Assembly: GCF_007743815.1 (NCBI RefSeq) | Contig: NZ_CP036265.1 | Span: forward strand, 770,501 to 834,500 | Source: Alienimonas californiensis | Lineage (GTDB): Bacteria > Planctomycetota > Planctomycetia > Planctomycetales > Planctomycetaceae | DNA: 64,000 nucleotides | Direction: 5' to 3' | Shown: positions 1 to 7,704 of the stretch, piece by piece | Numbering within the stretch: the first letter of the stretch is position 1 | Layout of the letters: every line of letters starts with the position of its first letter | The notes under the pieces: generated by a model | Seen by the model: only the letters and a program-made list of their open reading frames with translations | Database searches by the model: none | What the model was told of the DNA's origin: nothing | Translations under genes and position numbers: made by a program

Positions 1-2
1 AC

Positions 3-437
3 GGGCGACGTCCCCACGGCTCGGCCATCAACTACGGCCACAGTTACTTCGTGGTCAAAAACGAACTGAAGCCGACCTGCTTCTACTATGCGCAAGACAC
101 GTTCATGCGGGCCGGGAAAGGGGTCGACGCCGGAGCGATCCAGGTCCCCTATAATAACTTAGGGGCGCTCCTCGAAGCGGGCGGCAGCCCCTTCCTGCGG
201 GAGTCGATCTTCAAATCCTGCTACTGCGGAGAAAGGCTGAAGGACGCGGTCTCCACCGAGTGCAAGTATTACCTGATCGAGGCGCACCGGTTCGGCGAGC
301 TCACGTTCGGCGAGCACGTCGAACATATGGCCATCTCGCGGATCAACCTCACGGACCAGACGCTTTGGCCGCAGATCGTGGCGAACGCGAAGGAGTTTAC
401 CCGGAGAAACGACATCAAACTGTACCAGATCGAATAA
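3..437 (+). CDS. C-terminal part of an unknown protein, possibly ADP-ribosyltransferase/DUF3626-like
   Basis: The reading frame is open to the window edge (first full codon at base 3), so the N-terminus lies upstream and the GTG at 51 is probably internal. The visible 144 residues contain INYGHSYFVVK, a Cys-rich patch KSCYCGE, and YYLIEAHRFGEL followed by EHVEH. A Y-x-E-x-x-x-x-G pattern near the C-terminus is reminiscent of DUF3626 and ART-like toxin domains, where the Glu is catalytic. That resemblance is a weak inference from memory of the fold, not an alignment. Codon use is less GC-biased than in neighbours (runs such as TATAATAACTTA), which fits an accessory gene. It could equally be an unrelated enzyme. 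No recognisable terminator follows before the convergent gene ending at 544. Confidence 0.45.
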   Translation, partial: GRRPHGSAINYGHSYFVVKNELKPTCFYYAQDTFMRAGKGVDAGAIQVPYNNLGALLEAGGSPFLRESIFKSCYCGERLKDAVSTECKYYLIEAHRFGELTFGEHVEHMAISRINLTDQTLWPQIVANAKEFTRRNDIKLYQIE

Positions 438-543
438 CGCCGCGGCCGGCGAACGACGCGGCGGCCCGTTCCCCGTCCTCGCGGGCCTCACGTAATTTCA
501 GAGCCGGCCCGCATCGCCGCCGGGGAAAGGGGACCGGGGGCCG

Positions 544-1662
544 TCAGTCGGGTTCGTCGACCCGGCCGAGGTGCACCACGCCGTCGCCGCGGTGCACTAG
601 CGGGTTGTTGGCCCGGGCGATCACCACGCCGTCAAACGGGGCCCGGAGGGAGCTGCGGTTGCGCCCGAAGGCGTCGGCGATACCGCCCAGCCGATCGCCC
701 TCCGCCACCCGCTCCCCGAGGCCGGCGATGGGGCGGAAGATGCCGCTCCGCTTGGCCCGCACCCAGGCCGACGAGGGCACCCGGATCGACGGCTCCGACG
801 TGTCCGGTCGCTTCGCCCGCGCCTCGGCGCTGCGGGGCGGCAGCATGTCCAACGCCCGCAGCACGTTCATCACGCCGCGCACGCCGATTTTGATGCAATC
901 CCCGTTGAACCGCTGCGGCTCGCCGGCCTCGTACAGCAGCACCGGCTTGCCTAGTGCCGTGGCCGCCCCCCGCAGACTGCCGTCGCGGACGGCGGAGTGC
1001 ATCGTGACCGGGGCATGGAACGCCTCGGCCAATCGCAGCGTTTCGGCGTCCTCGAGGTTCGCCCGGATCTGGGGGAGGTTGAACCGATGATCGCTGCCGG
1101 TGTGCAGATCGAGGCCGACGTCGGCGTGGGCGACGATCTCCGTCATCAACAGGCGGGCCAGTTGCGACGCCAGCGACCCGCCCGCCGAGCCGGGAAAGGA
1201 ACGGTTCAGGTCGCGGCGGTCCGGCAGGTAACGGCTGCGGGCGTTGAAGCCGAACACGTTGACGATCGGTACCGCCAGCACCGTGCCCCGCAGCGTCTCG
1301 CAGGTGAGTTTCCCCAGCACCCGACGGATGACTTCCACGCCGTTCAATTCGTCGCCGTGAATGGCGGCGGTCAGCCAGACGCTCGGCCCGGGGCGGGCTC
1401 CGCGGACCACCTCCACCGGCACGCTGAGCCACGTTTCCGTCGCCAACCGGCCGACGGGGATCTGGACGTGCGTGCGGGCGCCGGCGGGGCACACGGTCCC
1501 GCCGACGGTGATCGGCGGCTCCGCCCGGCCGTCCGGGACGACCGGCACGTCCGTCTGCACGGTGACGTCCTCGGGCCCCAGATCGCCGGCGAGGTCGTCC
1601 GGGTGCGGGGCTTCGCCGTCCGGCGGGGAGGCGTCTCGGTCCTCGGCTCGCCCCGTCGTCAT
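544..1662 (-). CDS. Succinylglutamate desuccinylase/aspartoacylase family protein
   Basis: A 372-residue zinc-dependent deacylase of the AstE/AspA (M14-like) superfamily. The zinc motif H-x-x-E appears as AAIHGDELNG around residues 100-108, and the later histidine lies in VGLDLHTGSDHRFN. An extra C-terminal region (about residues 285-372) ends in a small beta-rich domain (VIARANNPLVHRGDGVVHLG) typical of the long bacterial forms. The ATG at 1662 overlaps the stop of the upstream protease gene by four bases (ATGA), so the two are translationally coupled. In many bacteria this family is encoded with RimK (ATP-grasp glutamate ligase) and a RimK-associated protease. No rimK is present here. The substrate cannot be assigned from sequence. 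Confidence 0.85.
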   Translation of the reverse strand: MTTGRAEDRDASPPDGEAPHPDDLAGDLGPEDVTVQTDVPVVPDGRAEPPITVGGTVCPAGARTHVQIPVGRLATETWLSVPVEVVRGARPGPSVWLTAAIHGDELNGVEVIRRVLGKLTCETLRGTVLAVPIVNVFGFNARSRYLPDRRDLNRSFPGSAGGSLASQLARLLMTEIVAHADVGLDLHTGSDHRFNLPQIRANLEDAETLRLAEAFHAPVTMHSAVRDGSLRGAATALGKPVLLYEAGEPQRFNGDCIKIGVRGVMNVLRALDMLPPRSAEARAKRPDTSEPSIRVPSSAWVRAKRSGIFRPIAGLGERVAEGDRLGGIADAFGRNRSSLRAPFDGVVIARANNPLVHRGDGVVHLGRVDEPD

Positions 1663-2234
1663 CTGGGTCGGCGTCCGCCGAGGTAACTTTGGGCGGGGTC
1701 GACCACGAAGCGGCCCCGCAGAGCCTCGCGGCCCAGCAGCATGCGGAAGCCCATTGCGTCCCGGTTGGCGAGCGTCAGTTCCAACGGGAAGCGTTTCCCG
1801 CAGACGACCGCGTGGGTGAGGATCACCGGGCGCTCCTGAATGACGCCGTTGCTGCTTTTGACCTCCCGCACGCCCAGCAGTTCCGCCTCGCAGAGCACCG
1901 AGCGCTTGGAGGACTTCTGCCGGGGGTGCAGGGTGAACCGGACGAGGTCCACGCCGTCGCGTTCGAAAATCTCCACGTCGAAGGCGTGCACGCTGCTGGT
2001 GCGGGCCCCGGTGTCGACCTTCGCCTTGAGCAGCGGGCTGCTCAGCGGGTCGGCGGCCTGTCGGGGGTCGGCGGGCAACTCCGGCAGGGCGACCCACTCC
2101 CGCCAGCCGACGGCCGGCCGGGCGGCGGGCTTCGGGGCGCCGGGCCGGGCCGCCGACGTGGCGGCGGGAGCGGCGGCGGGGTCGCGGGCGGGGCCGGACG
2201 CCGCCGGAACGGGGGGGAGAGCAGGGTCGATCAT
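1659..2234 (-). CDS. Retropepsin-like aspartic protease, RimK-associated (ATP-dependent zinc protease family)
   Basis: A 191-residue protein whose C-terminal 130 residues match the family annotated ATP-dependent zinc protease, which has a retropepsin-like fold. The active-site motif D-T-G-A is in KVDTGARTSSVHA, followed by the family signature FTLHP and LGREALRGRFVVDP near the end. The first 60 residues are Pro/Ala-rich and probably disordered. ATG 2234 was chosen because conserved sequence begins well after it and upstream codons look non-coding; GTG/ATG starts up to 2360 stay in frame. It forms a coupled operon with the deacylase downstream (ATGA overlap). Proteins of this family are often linked to RimK-type peptide tagging, so the pair may process such tags; that role is inference. 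Confidence 0.8.
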   Translation of the reverse strand: MIDPALPPVPAASGPARDPAAAPAATSAARPGAPKPAARPAVGWREWVALPELPADPRQAADPLSSPLLKAKVDTGARTSSVHAFDVEIFERDGVDLVRFTLHPRQKSSKRSVLCEAELLGVREVKSSNGVIQERPVILTHAVVCGKRFPLELTLANRDAMGFRMLLGREALRGRFVVDPAQSYLGGRRPR

Positions 2235-2451
2235 GCCGTCCGAAAGGATATCGTGCCGAGCAGGCGATTGTCGCGGGCGGGGGGACGCGACTACAGTGGA
2301 GATCCCGCCGGCGCTCGCTGATCCGTTGGACGCCCGCCCGCGGGCGGTCCGACGCGTCACGATCGCCCTTTCCGCGGCACGGACGTCGCTCCCGCCCCCG
2401 CTCCCTCGCGTCCCGCCGGACGCGTGCGGAAACTCTTCTAAGGCGCTTCCC

Positions 2452-3117
2452 GTGCTCTGCTGCCCCGCCGTCCGCCGTTCCCTGTTCGTCGGCCTTGCGC
2501 TGGTCGCCGGCCTGACCGTCGGCGCCGCCGCCGTGGTGAGCCCGGCCGCCGCGGGTCCCCACGACGATCAGAAACTCGATACCGTGCTCGATCACAAGGT
2601 GCAGAACTTGGACGGGGCCGAGGTCGACCTCGCCCAGTACCGGGGCAAGGTGGTGCTGATCGTGAACGTCGCCAGCCAGTGCGGCTTCACCAAGCAGTAC
2701 AAGCCGCTGGAGAAGATCTACGAACGCTACCGCGACGAGGGCTTCGTGATCCTCGGCTTCCCCTGCAACCAGTTCGGCGGGCAGGAGCCCGGCAGCCCCG
2801 CGGAGATCGCCGCCTTCTGCGAGAAGAACTACGGCGTGCAGTTCCCGTTGATGGGCAAGGTCGAGGTGAAGGGCGACAACGCCTCGCCGCTCTACCAGGA
2901 ACTGACCGCCGAAGGCACGACCGCCGACCCCGGCCCGGTGAAGTGGAACTTCGAGAAGTTCCTCGTCGGCCGCGACGGCCGGGTGATCGAGCGGTTCCGC
3001 AGCCAGGCCTCGCCGGACAGCAAGCCGGTAGTTGCCGCGATCAAGGCGGCGCTGAAGGCCGAAGTCCCCGCCGACGCCGCTGACGCCGAAGCCCCCGAGA
3101 CCGCCGCCGCGGAGTGA
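2452..3117 (+). CDS. Secreted glutathione peroxidase-like thiol peroxidase
   Basis: A 221-residue protein with an N-terminal hydrophobic signal segment (about residues 10-33) followed by a complete GPx domain. The peroxidatic residue is cysteine (Cys77 in NVASQCGFTKQY), not selenocysteine. The catalytic Gln lies in FPCNQFGGQEPG (about 103-114) and the Trp-Asn pair in VKWNFEKFLV (Trp165, Asn166). It should reduce hydroperoxides outside the cytoplasmic membrane, probably with thioredoxin-like donors as is usual for Cys-GPx. GTG 2452 is chosen because it directly precedes the signal peptide; no ATG is available in frame there. It is divergently arranged from the protease-deacylase pair. The C-terminal tail (Ala/Glu-rich, about 20 residues) is low complexity. 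Confidence 0.88.
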   Translation: MLCCPAVRRSLFVGLALVAGLTVGAAAVVSPAAAGPHDDQKLDTVLDHKVQNLDGAEVDLAQYRGKVVLIVNVASQCGFTKQYKPLEKIYERYRDEGFVILGFPCNQFGGQEPGSPAEIAAFCEKNYGVQFPLMGKVEVKGDNASPLYQELTAEGTTADPGPVKWNFEKFLVGRDGRVIERFRSQASPDSKPVVAAIKAALKAEVPADAADAEAPETAAAE

Positions 3118-3505
3118 GACGGCGGCCGCCCCGCCCGGCCCGGCCGCCGGCCGATCGTTCGGCCGCGGAAGGGGGGCGGAGCGAATCACCCTTGTCGTCA
3201 AGGCCCGCACAACCCGCGAATCGCCGGACGGACTTGCCGGTTCTTCGCGGCCGCGACGATTTCCGCCCGAACCTTGCGGCGGAGTCCGAGGTGTAAGACG
3301 CTCCTGATCAGCCGAATCTGCGAGACTGCCCCTTGACAAGAGGCCATCTCGACGTTCTGCTGAAAGGAACAGTGATCGGTGATGCGTCCCCCGCCCCCAC
3401 GGCGGAGCGCATCATCGCGGCCCCACCAGGCCGACTGCCCCCCTCACCCCACCGCGGCCGCGATCGTCCTCGTCGGCCCGGCCCCGCCCCCGACGGAGTT
3501 CGCAA
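3118..3505. other. Intergenic region with possible promoter for the DUF1501 operon
   Basis: 388 bases without a convincing gene. The first half is GC-rich with no coding pattern. A TTGACA hexamer stands at 3333-3338 with TCTGCT 17 bases downstream (3356-3361). This is a plausible though weak sigma-70-type promoter about 145 bases before the DUF1501 start. Base 3300 onward is less GC-rich, as expected for a regulatory stretch. Confidence 0.3.
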
Positions 3506-4828
3506 ATGTCTCTCTCCCGTGCACGCCGGTGCGCCGGCCCGTCCCGCCGTGACTTCCTGCAGGTCGGCGCCATCGGAGGCCTGGGGCTGACTTTGCCCGG
3601 CTTCCTGGGGATGCAGGCCGCCGCCCGGGCCGATCAGGTCCACTTCGAGACCGTCGAAGGCCCGGCGAAGGGCGTCATCTACATCTACCTGCCCGGCGGT
3701 CTGGCCCAGCAGGAGAGCTGGGACCCGAAGCCGCTGGCCCCCGCGGAGTACCGCGGCCCGCTGGGCTCGATCAAGACGAAGGTGCCGGGCGCGGAGTTCG
3801 GGGCGACGTTCCCGAAGATGGCTTCGATCGTCGACAAGTGCGTCGTGCTGCGTGGGTTCACGCACGGCGAAGCCGCCCACGAACGCGGCACGCACAACAT
3901 GTTCACCGGCTACCGCCCCAGCCCGGCGCTGAAGTTCCCCTCGATGGGCAGCGTGGTCGCCCACGAGTTCGAACCGAAGAACAACCTGCCGCAGTACGTC
4001 TGCGTGCCCGGCCAGCCGAACGAGTTCGCCGGCACCGGTTATCTGTCGAGCAGCTACGCCCCCTTCACCGTCGGCGGCGACCCCGCCAGCAGCGGCTTCA
4101 AGGTGCGTGACCTCAGCCTGCCGGGCGGCGTGGACGAAGCCCGCTTCACCCGTCGTCGCCGGCTGCTGGACGCCGTCAACGATCACTTCGCCGCGACCGA
4201 GTCGGCCGACAGCCTCGACGCCGTCGGCACCTTCTACGACCGGGCCTACGGCCTGATCGGCAACCCGAAGGCCCGCGAAGCCTTCGATCTGGATAAGGAA
4301 GACGACAAGACCCGCGACCGTTACGGCCGCAACCAGGCCGGCGCCCGCATGCTGCTGGCCCGTCGCCTCGTCGAAGCCGGCAGCCGGTTCGTGACCCTCA
4401 CCTACGGCGGGTGGGACATGCACGACAAGATCGCGGACGGCATCAAGCGGAACGGCCCGGAACTGGACCAGGCCCTTTCCACGCTGATCAACGACCTGGA
4501 CGAACGTGGGCTGCTGGACAGCACGCTGGTCTGCGTCGGCACCGAGTTCGGCCGCACCCCGAAGATCAACGCCACCGCCGGCCGCGATCACTGGGCCAAG
4601 GTCTTCAGCGTGCTGATGGCCGGCGGCGGTCTGAAGCGGGGCGTGATCCACGGCAGCAGCGACGCGACCGCCTCCGAGCCGGACACCGACCCGGTGACCG
4701 TGATGGACTGGGCCGCCACCGTGTACGACCGCCTCGGCATCAAGGCGGAGAAGGAACTGATGGCGCCCGGCGGCCGGCCGATCGAGATCGTCGACGGCGG
4801 CTCCCCGATCCAAGCGATCCTCGCCTAG
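3506..4828 (+). CDS. DUF1501 domain protein with Tat signal
   Basis: A 440-residue protein of the planctomycete-expanded DUF1501 family (alkaline-phosphatase/sulfatase-like superfamily). The N-terminus carries a twin-arginine signal (PSRRDFLQVGAIGGLGLTL, residues 12-30), so export as a folded protein is expected. Family landmarks are GGWDMHD, VGTEFGRTPKIN and the RDHW motif in the C-terminal third. It heads a co-directional cluster with a pre-peptidase-like protein, a DUF1549/DUF1553 protein and a cytochrome c-WD40 protein, a recurrent planctomycete gene set. The biochemical activity of DUF1501 proteins is not established; a role on the cell surface or periplasm with the cytochrome-type partners is inference from context. 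Start chosen at the ATG just before the RR motif. Confidence 0.88.
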   Translation: MSLSRARRCAGPSRRDFLQVGAIGGLGLTLPGFLGMQAAARADQVHFETVEGPAKGVIYIYLPGGLAQQESWDPKPLAPAEYRGPLGSIKTKVPGAEFGATFPKMASIVDKCVVLRGFTHGEAAHERGTHNMFTGYRPSPALKFPSMGSVVAHEFEPKNNLPQYVCVPGQPNEFAGTGYLSSSYAPFTVGGDPASSGFKVRDLSLPGGVDEARFTRRRRLLDAVNDHFAATESADSLDAVGTFYDRAYGLIGNPKAREAFDLDKEDDKTRDRYGRNQAGARMLLARRLVEAGSRFVTLTYGGWDMHDKIADGIKRNGPELDQALSTLINDLDERGLLDSTLVCVGTEFGRTPKINATAGRDHWAKVFSVLMAGGGLKRGVIHGSSDATASEPDTDPVTVMDWAATVYDRLGIKAEKELMAPGGRPIEIVDGGSPIQAILA

Positions 4829-4980
4829 GTTCGTGTCGGACCGGGTGGGTTTCCGCCCGGTCAGGCCCGTCGGCGTCCGGTGGACGCCGCCCTTTATCAT
4901 CGCAGCGTCGCCGGCCCCCGCTGGGGGGGCCGGCGATCGACGCCCCCTCTGTACCTTTTCCTCAAGCCGGGAGCCGCCCC

Positions 4981-7704
4981 GTGCGTGCCCGCTCCGCCGC
5001 GCTCGTGGCGTTGTCCGCGACGCTGTTCGCCGCCGACGTCGTTCCGACCGCAACGCCCCACCAGGCCTTCGCCGCCGACCCGCAGCTCACCGTCGTTCTG
5101 CCCCGCGGGGCGCGACGGGGGACCGAGGCGACCTTCACCTTTGAAGGCAATCGCCTGCAGGACGCGGCGGAAGTGCTGTTCTACGAGCCCGGGGTCTTTG
5201 AGGTGAAGGCCATTACGCCGGACGAGAAGCAGGGCGACAAAAAGGTGGCCGTCACCATGCAGATCGCCCCGGACGCCCGCGTCGGCGAGCACGTCGTGCA
5301 ACTGCGGTGCGCCAACGGCGTGTCGGAGTTCCATACGATTTACGTCGGCTCCCTGCCCGAGGTGGCGGAGGCCGACCCCAAGGAGGCCCCGAACACCGAC
5401 CCGGCGAACGCCGAGCCGCTCTCCAAGGACCTCTTTGAAGAGGCCGGCGGCGTGACGGTGACGGGCCGGATCGACAACGAGGATCTCGACCACTACTCCA
5501 TCGATCTGGCCGCCGGGCAGGTGCTCAGCGTAGAGGTCGAGGGGATGCGACTGGCGTCCTCGGAGACCACCAACATGGACCCGGCGATCGAGGTGCTGGA
5601 CCTGGAGGGCCGCGAGCTGGTCGCCTCGGACGACACCCCGCTGACGAACGCCGACCCCGTCCTGCGGTTCACGCCCGCCGAAGCCGGCACCTATCTGCTG
5701 CGGATTCGGGACGCGGAGTTCAAGGGGAGCGGCCGCGGCTACTACCGGATGCACGTCGGTCTGCGGCCGGAGGCGTTCCCCCGGCCGCTGGCGGTCTACC
5801 CGGCCGGCGGCCCAGTGGGCGAGGAGGTGGAGGTGACGTTCATCGGCGATCCGCACGGGTCGTTCCGGCAGAAGGTGACGCCGGTCGCCGGCCTCACCAG
5901 CGATCAGACCGGCCAGGTGTACGCGGTGCGTGACGGCGCTTCGAGCCCCTCGGCGTTGCCGTTCCGGGCCTCGGAGTTCCCGAACGTGCTGGAAGCCGAA
6001 CCGAACGACGACCGGACCGCCGCCACCCGCGCCCCCGGCGTGGAGGCGTATCTCGCCGCGGTCGAGGCCGCCAAGGAGAAGGCGAAGGCCGACGGCGGGG
6101 ACGCCGCCGCGATCAAGAAGGCGGGCGAATCCGTCAAACCGGACGCCTTCGCCGGCCTCGCGTTCAACGGCGTGCTGGAGCAGGACGGGGATCACGATCA
6201 CTTCGCGTTCATCGGCCGGAAGGGCCAGAACCTGCGGTTCGACGTCTTCGGCACGCGGATCGGTTCCCCGATCGACGCGGAGCTGCGGATCCTCGACGCG
6301 AACGGCCGGAACTTGAAGAGCGGCGCCGACCGCGTCGGTCTGGACCCCCGGGAGGACTTCGCCCTGCCGGAGGACGGCTTGTACGTCGTGGCGGTGCACG
6401 ACCAGCTCGAGCGCGGCGGGGAGAACTTCGTGTACCGCGTGGAAGTCAGCCCGCCGGTGCGGACGCCGACGCTCTCCATCCCCCGCAACGGCCGCTACGG
6501 CCAGGGCCGGCAACGGGTCGTGATTCCCCGCGGCGGGCACTTCGCCACCCGGGTGACGATCTCCCGCGACGGCCTGGGCGGCGAGTTGGCGATCGACGCC
6601 GCCGACCTGCCCGAGGGCGTGACCGTCACCGCCCCGAAGGTGCCGGACAACCAGTCCACCTGGCCGGTGCTGTTCAGCGCCGCCGAGGACGCCCCGCTGG
6701 GCGGCCTGCTGGCGGACCTGCGGGCCTTCCCCGCCGACAAGCCGGAGATCCTGAAGGCCGGGCCGGATCAGCGGGCGTCCTACGCCTCCTCGATCATCGC
6801 GGCCGATTTGGTGCGGTACAACAATCAGGGCACGCTGTGGGAGGTGGAAGCCCCCGCGGTCGCCGTCGCCGTGACCGAGAAGCTGCCGTTCTCGATCGAG
6901 GTCCTGCCGCCGGCGACGGCGCTGGTCCGCAACGGCGTGCTGGAGTTGAAGATCAAGGTGCACCGCGACGAAGGCTTCGACGGGGAGATCAAGCTGGAGT
7001 TCCCCCAGCGGACGCCCGGGATCGGCTGCGATTACCAGCGGACGGTGAAGAAGGAAGAGGACACCGCGGTCTACCCCCTCAACGCCAACGCCAGCGCGGC
7101 GCTGGGCAAGTTCCCGTTCTTCGTGCTGGCCTTCGCCGCCCTGCCGAACGAGTTGAACGGCGTCGCGTACGGCGGCGGCACCGGTCTGTGCTCCAGCGAA
7201 CTGGTGGACATCGAGGTCACCGAGACCCCCTTCACTCTGAAGCTGGCGAAGGGTGCCGTGCAACAGACGACGTCGACGGCGATCACCGCCGAACTGGAGA
7301 ACGCGGACTTCAAAGGGACCGCCACCGTCACGCTGAAGGGCCTGCCGGACGGTCTGAACTGCGAGCCGGTCGAGGTGACCGCGGAGATGGAGTCGTTCGT
7401 GTTCGAGATCGCGGCGACGGAAACGGCGCCGATCGGCACCCGCAAGGGGTTGCTCGCCGAGGTGGTGCTGCCGAATGTGGACGAGAACGGGAAGCCGACG
7501 GAGGACGCCCGCGTCTTCACCGCCGCCACCACCGATCTGCGGGTGGACGCCGCCCCGAAGAAGCCTGAGCCCAAGACGACTGAAGCCGAGCCGAAAGTGG
7601 CGAAGGCTCCCGAGAAACCGAAGCCGCTGAGCCGGCTCGAACGCCTTCGCCGCGAGGCCGCCGGCCTCCCGACCGACTCCTCTGAAGGAGACACGAACCG
7701 ATGA
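4981..7704 (+). CDS. Secreted pre-peptidase C-terminal (PPC)-domain protein
   Basis: 907 residues beginning with a GTG that immediately precedes a signal-like segment (RARSAALVALSATLFAADV). After it comes an Ig/TIG-like domain (about residues 30-115, starting DPQLTVVLPRGARRGTEAT). PPC-type beta-sandwiches follow, each with the GxxDxDxY/F pattern: GRIDNEDLDHYSIDL near residue 160 and GVLEQDGDHDHFAFIGRKG near residue 400. The C-terminal third is further beta-rich sequence with a Lys/Pro/Glu linker at the end. There is no catalytic motif; it is probably a structural or binding protein outside the cytoplasm. Its stop overlaps the next start by four bases (ATGA), so it is coupled to the DUF1549/DUF1553 gene. 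The alternative upstream in-frame start at 4411 lies inside the DUF1501 gene and is rejected. Confidence 0.82.
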   Translation: MRARSAALVALSATLFAADVVPTATPHQAFAADPQLTVVLPRGARRGTEATFTFEGNRLQDAAEVLFYEPGVFEVKAITPDEKQGDKKVAVTMQIAPDARVGEHVVQLRCANGVSEFHTIYVGSLPEVAEADPKEAPNTDPANAEPLSKDLFEEAGGVTVTGRIDNEDLDHYSIDLAAGQVLSVEVEGMRLASSETTNMDPAIEVLDLEGRELVASDDTPLTNADPVLRFTPAEAGTYLLRIRDAEFKGSGRGYYRMHVGLRPEAFPRPLAVYPAGGPVGEEVEVTFIGDPHGSFRQKVTPVAGLTSDQTGQVYAVRDGASSPSALPFRASEFPNVLEAEPNDDRTAATRAPGVEAYLAAVEAAKEKAKADGGDAAAIKKAGESVKPDAFAGLAFNGVLEQDGDHDHFAFIGRKGQNLRFDVFGTRIGSPIDAELRILDANGRNLKSGADRVGLDPREDFALPEDGLYVVAVHDQLERGGENFVYRVEVSPPVRTPTLSIPRNGRYGQGRQRVVIPRGGHFATRVTISRDGLGGELAIDAADLPEGVTVTAPKVPDNQSTWPVLFSAAEDAPLGGLLADLRAFPADKPEILKAGPDQRASYASSIIAADLVRYNNQGTLWEVEAPAVAVAVTEKLPFSIEVLPPATALVRNGVLELKIKVHRDEGFDGEIKLEFPQRTPGIGCDYQRTVKKEEDTAVYPLNANASAALGKFPFFVLAFAALPNELNGVAYGGGTGLCSSELVDIEVTETPFTLKLAKGAVQQTTSTAITAELENADFKGTATVTLKGLPDGLNCEPVEVTAEMESFVFEIAATETAPIGTRKGLLAEVVLPNVDENGKPTEDARVFTAATTDLRVDAAPKKPEPKTTEAEPKVAKAPEKPKPLSRLERLRREAAGLPTDSSEGDTNR

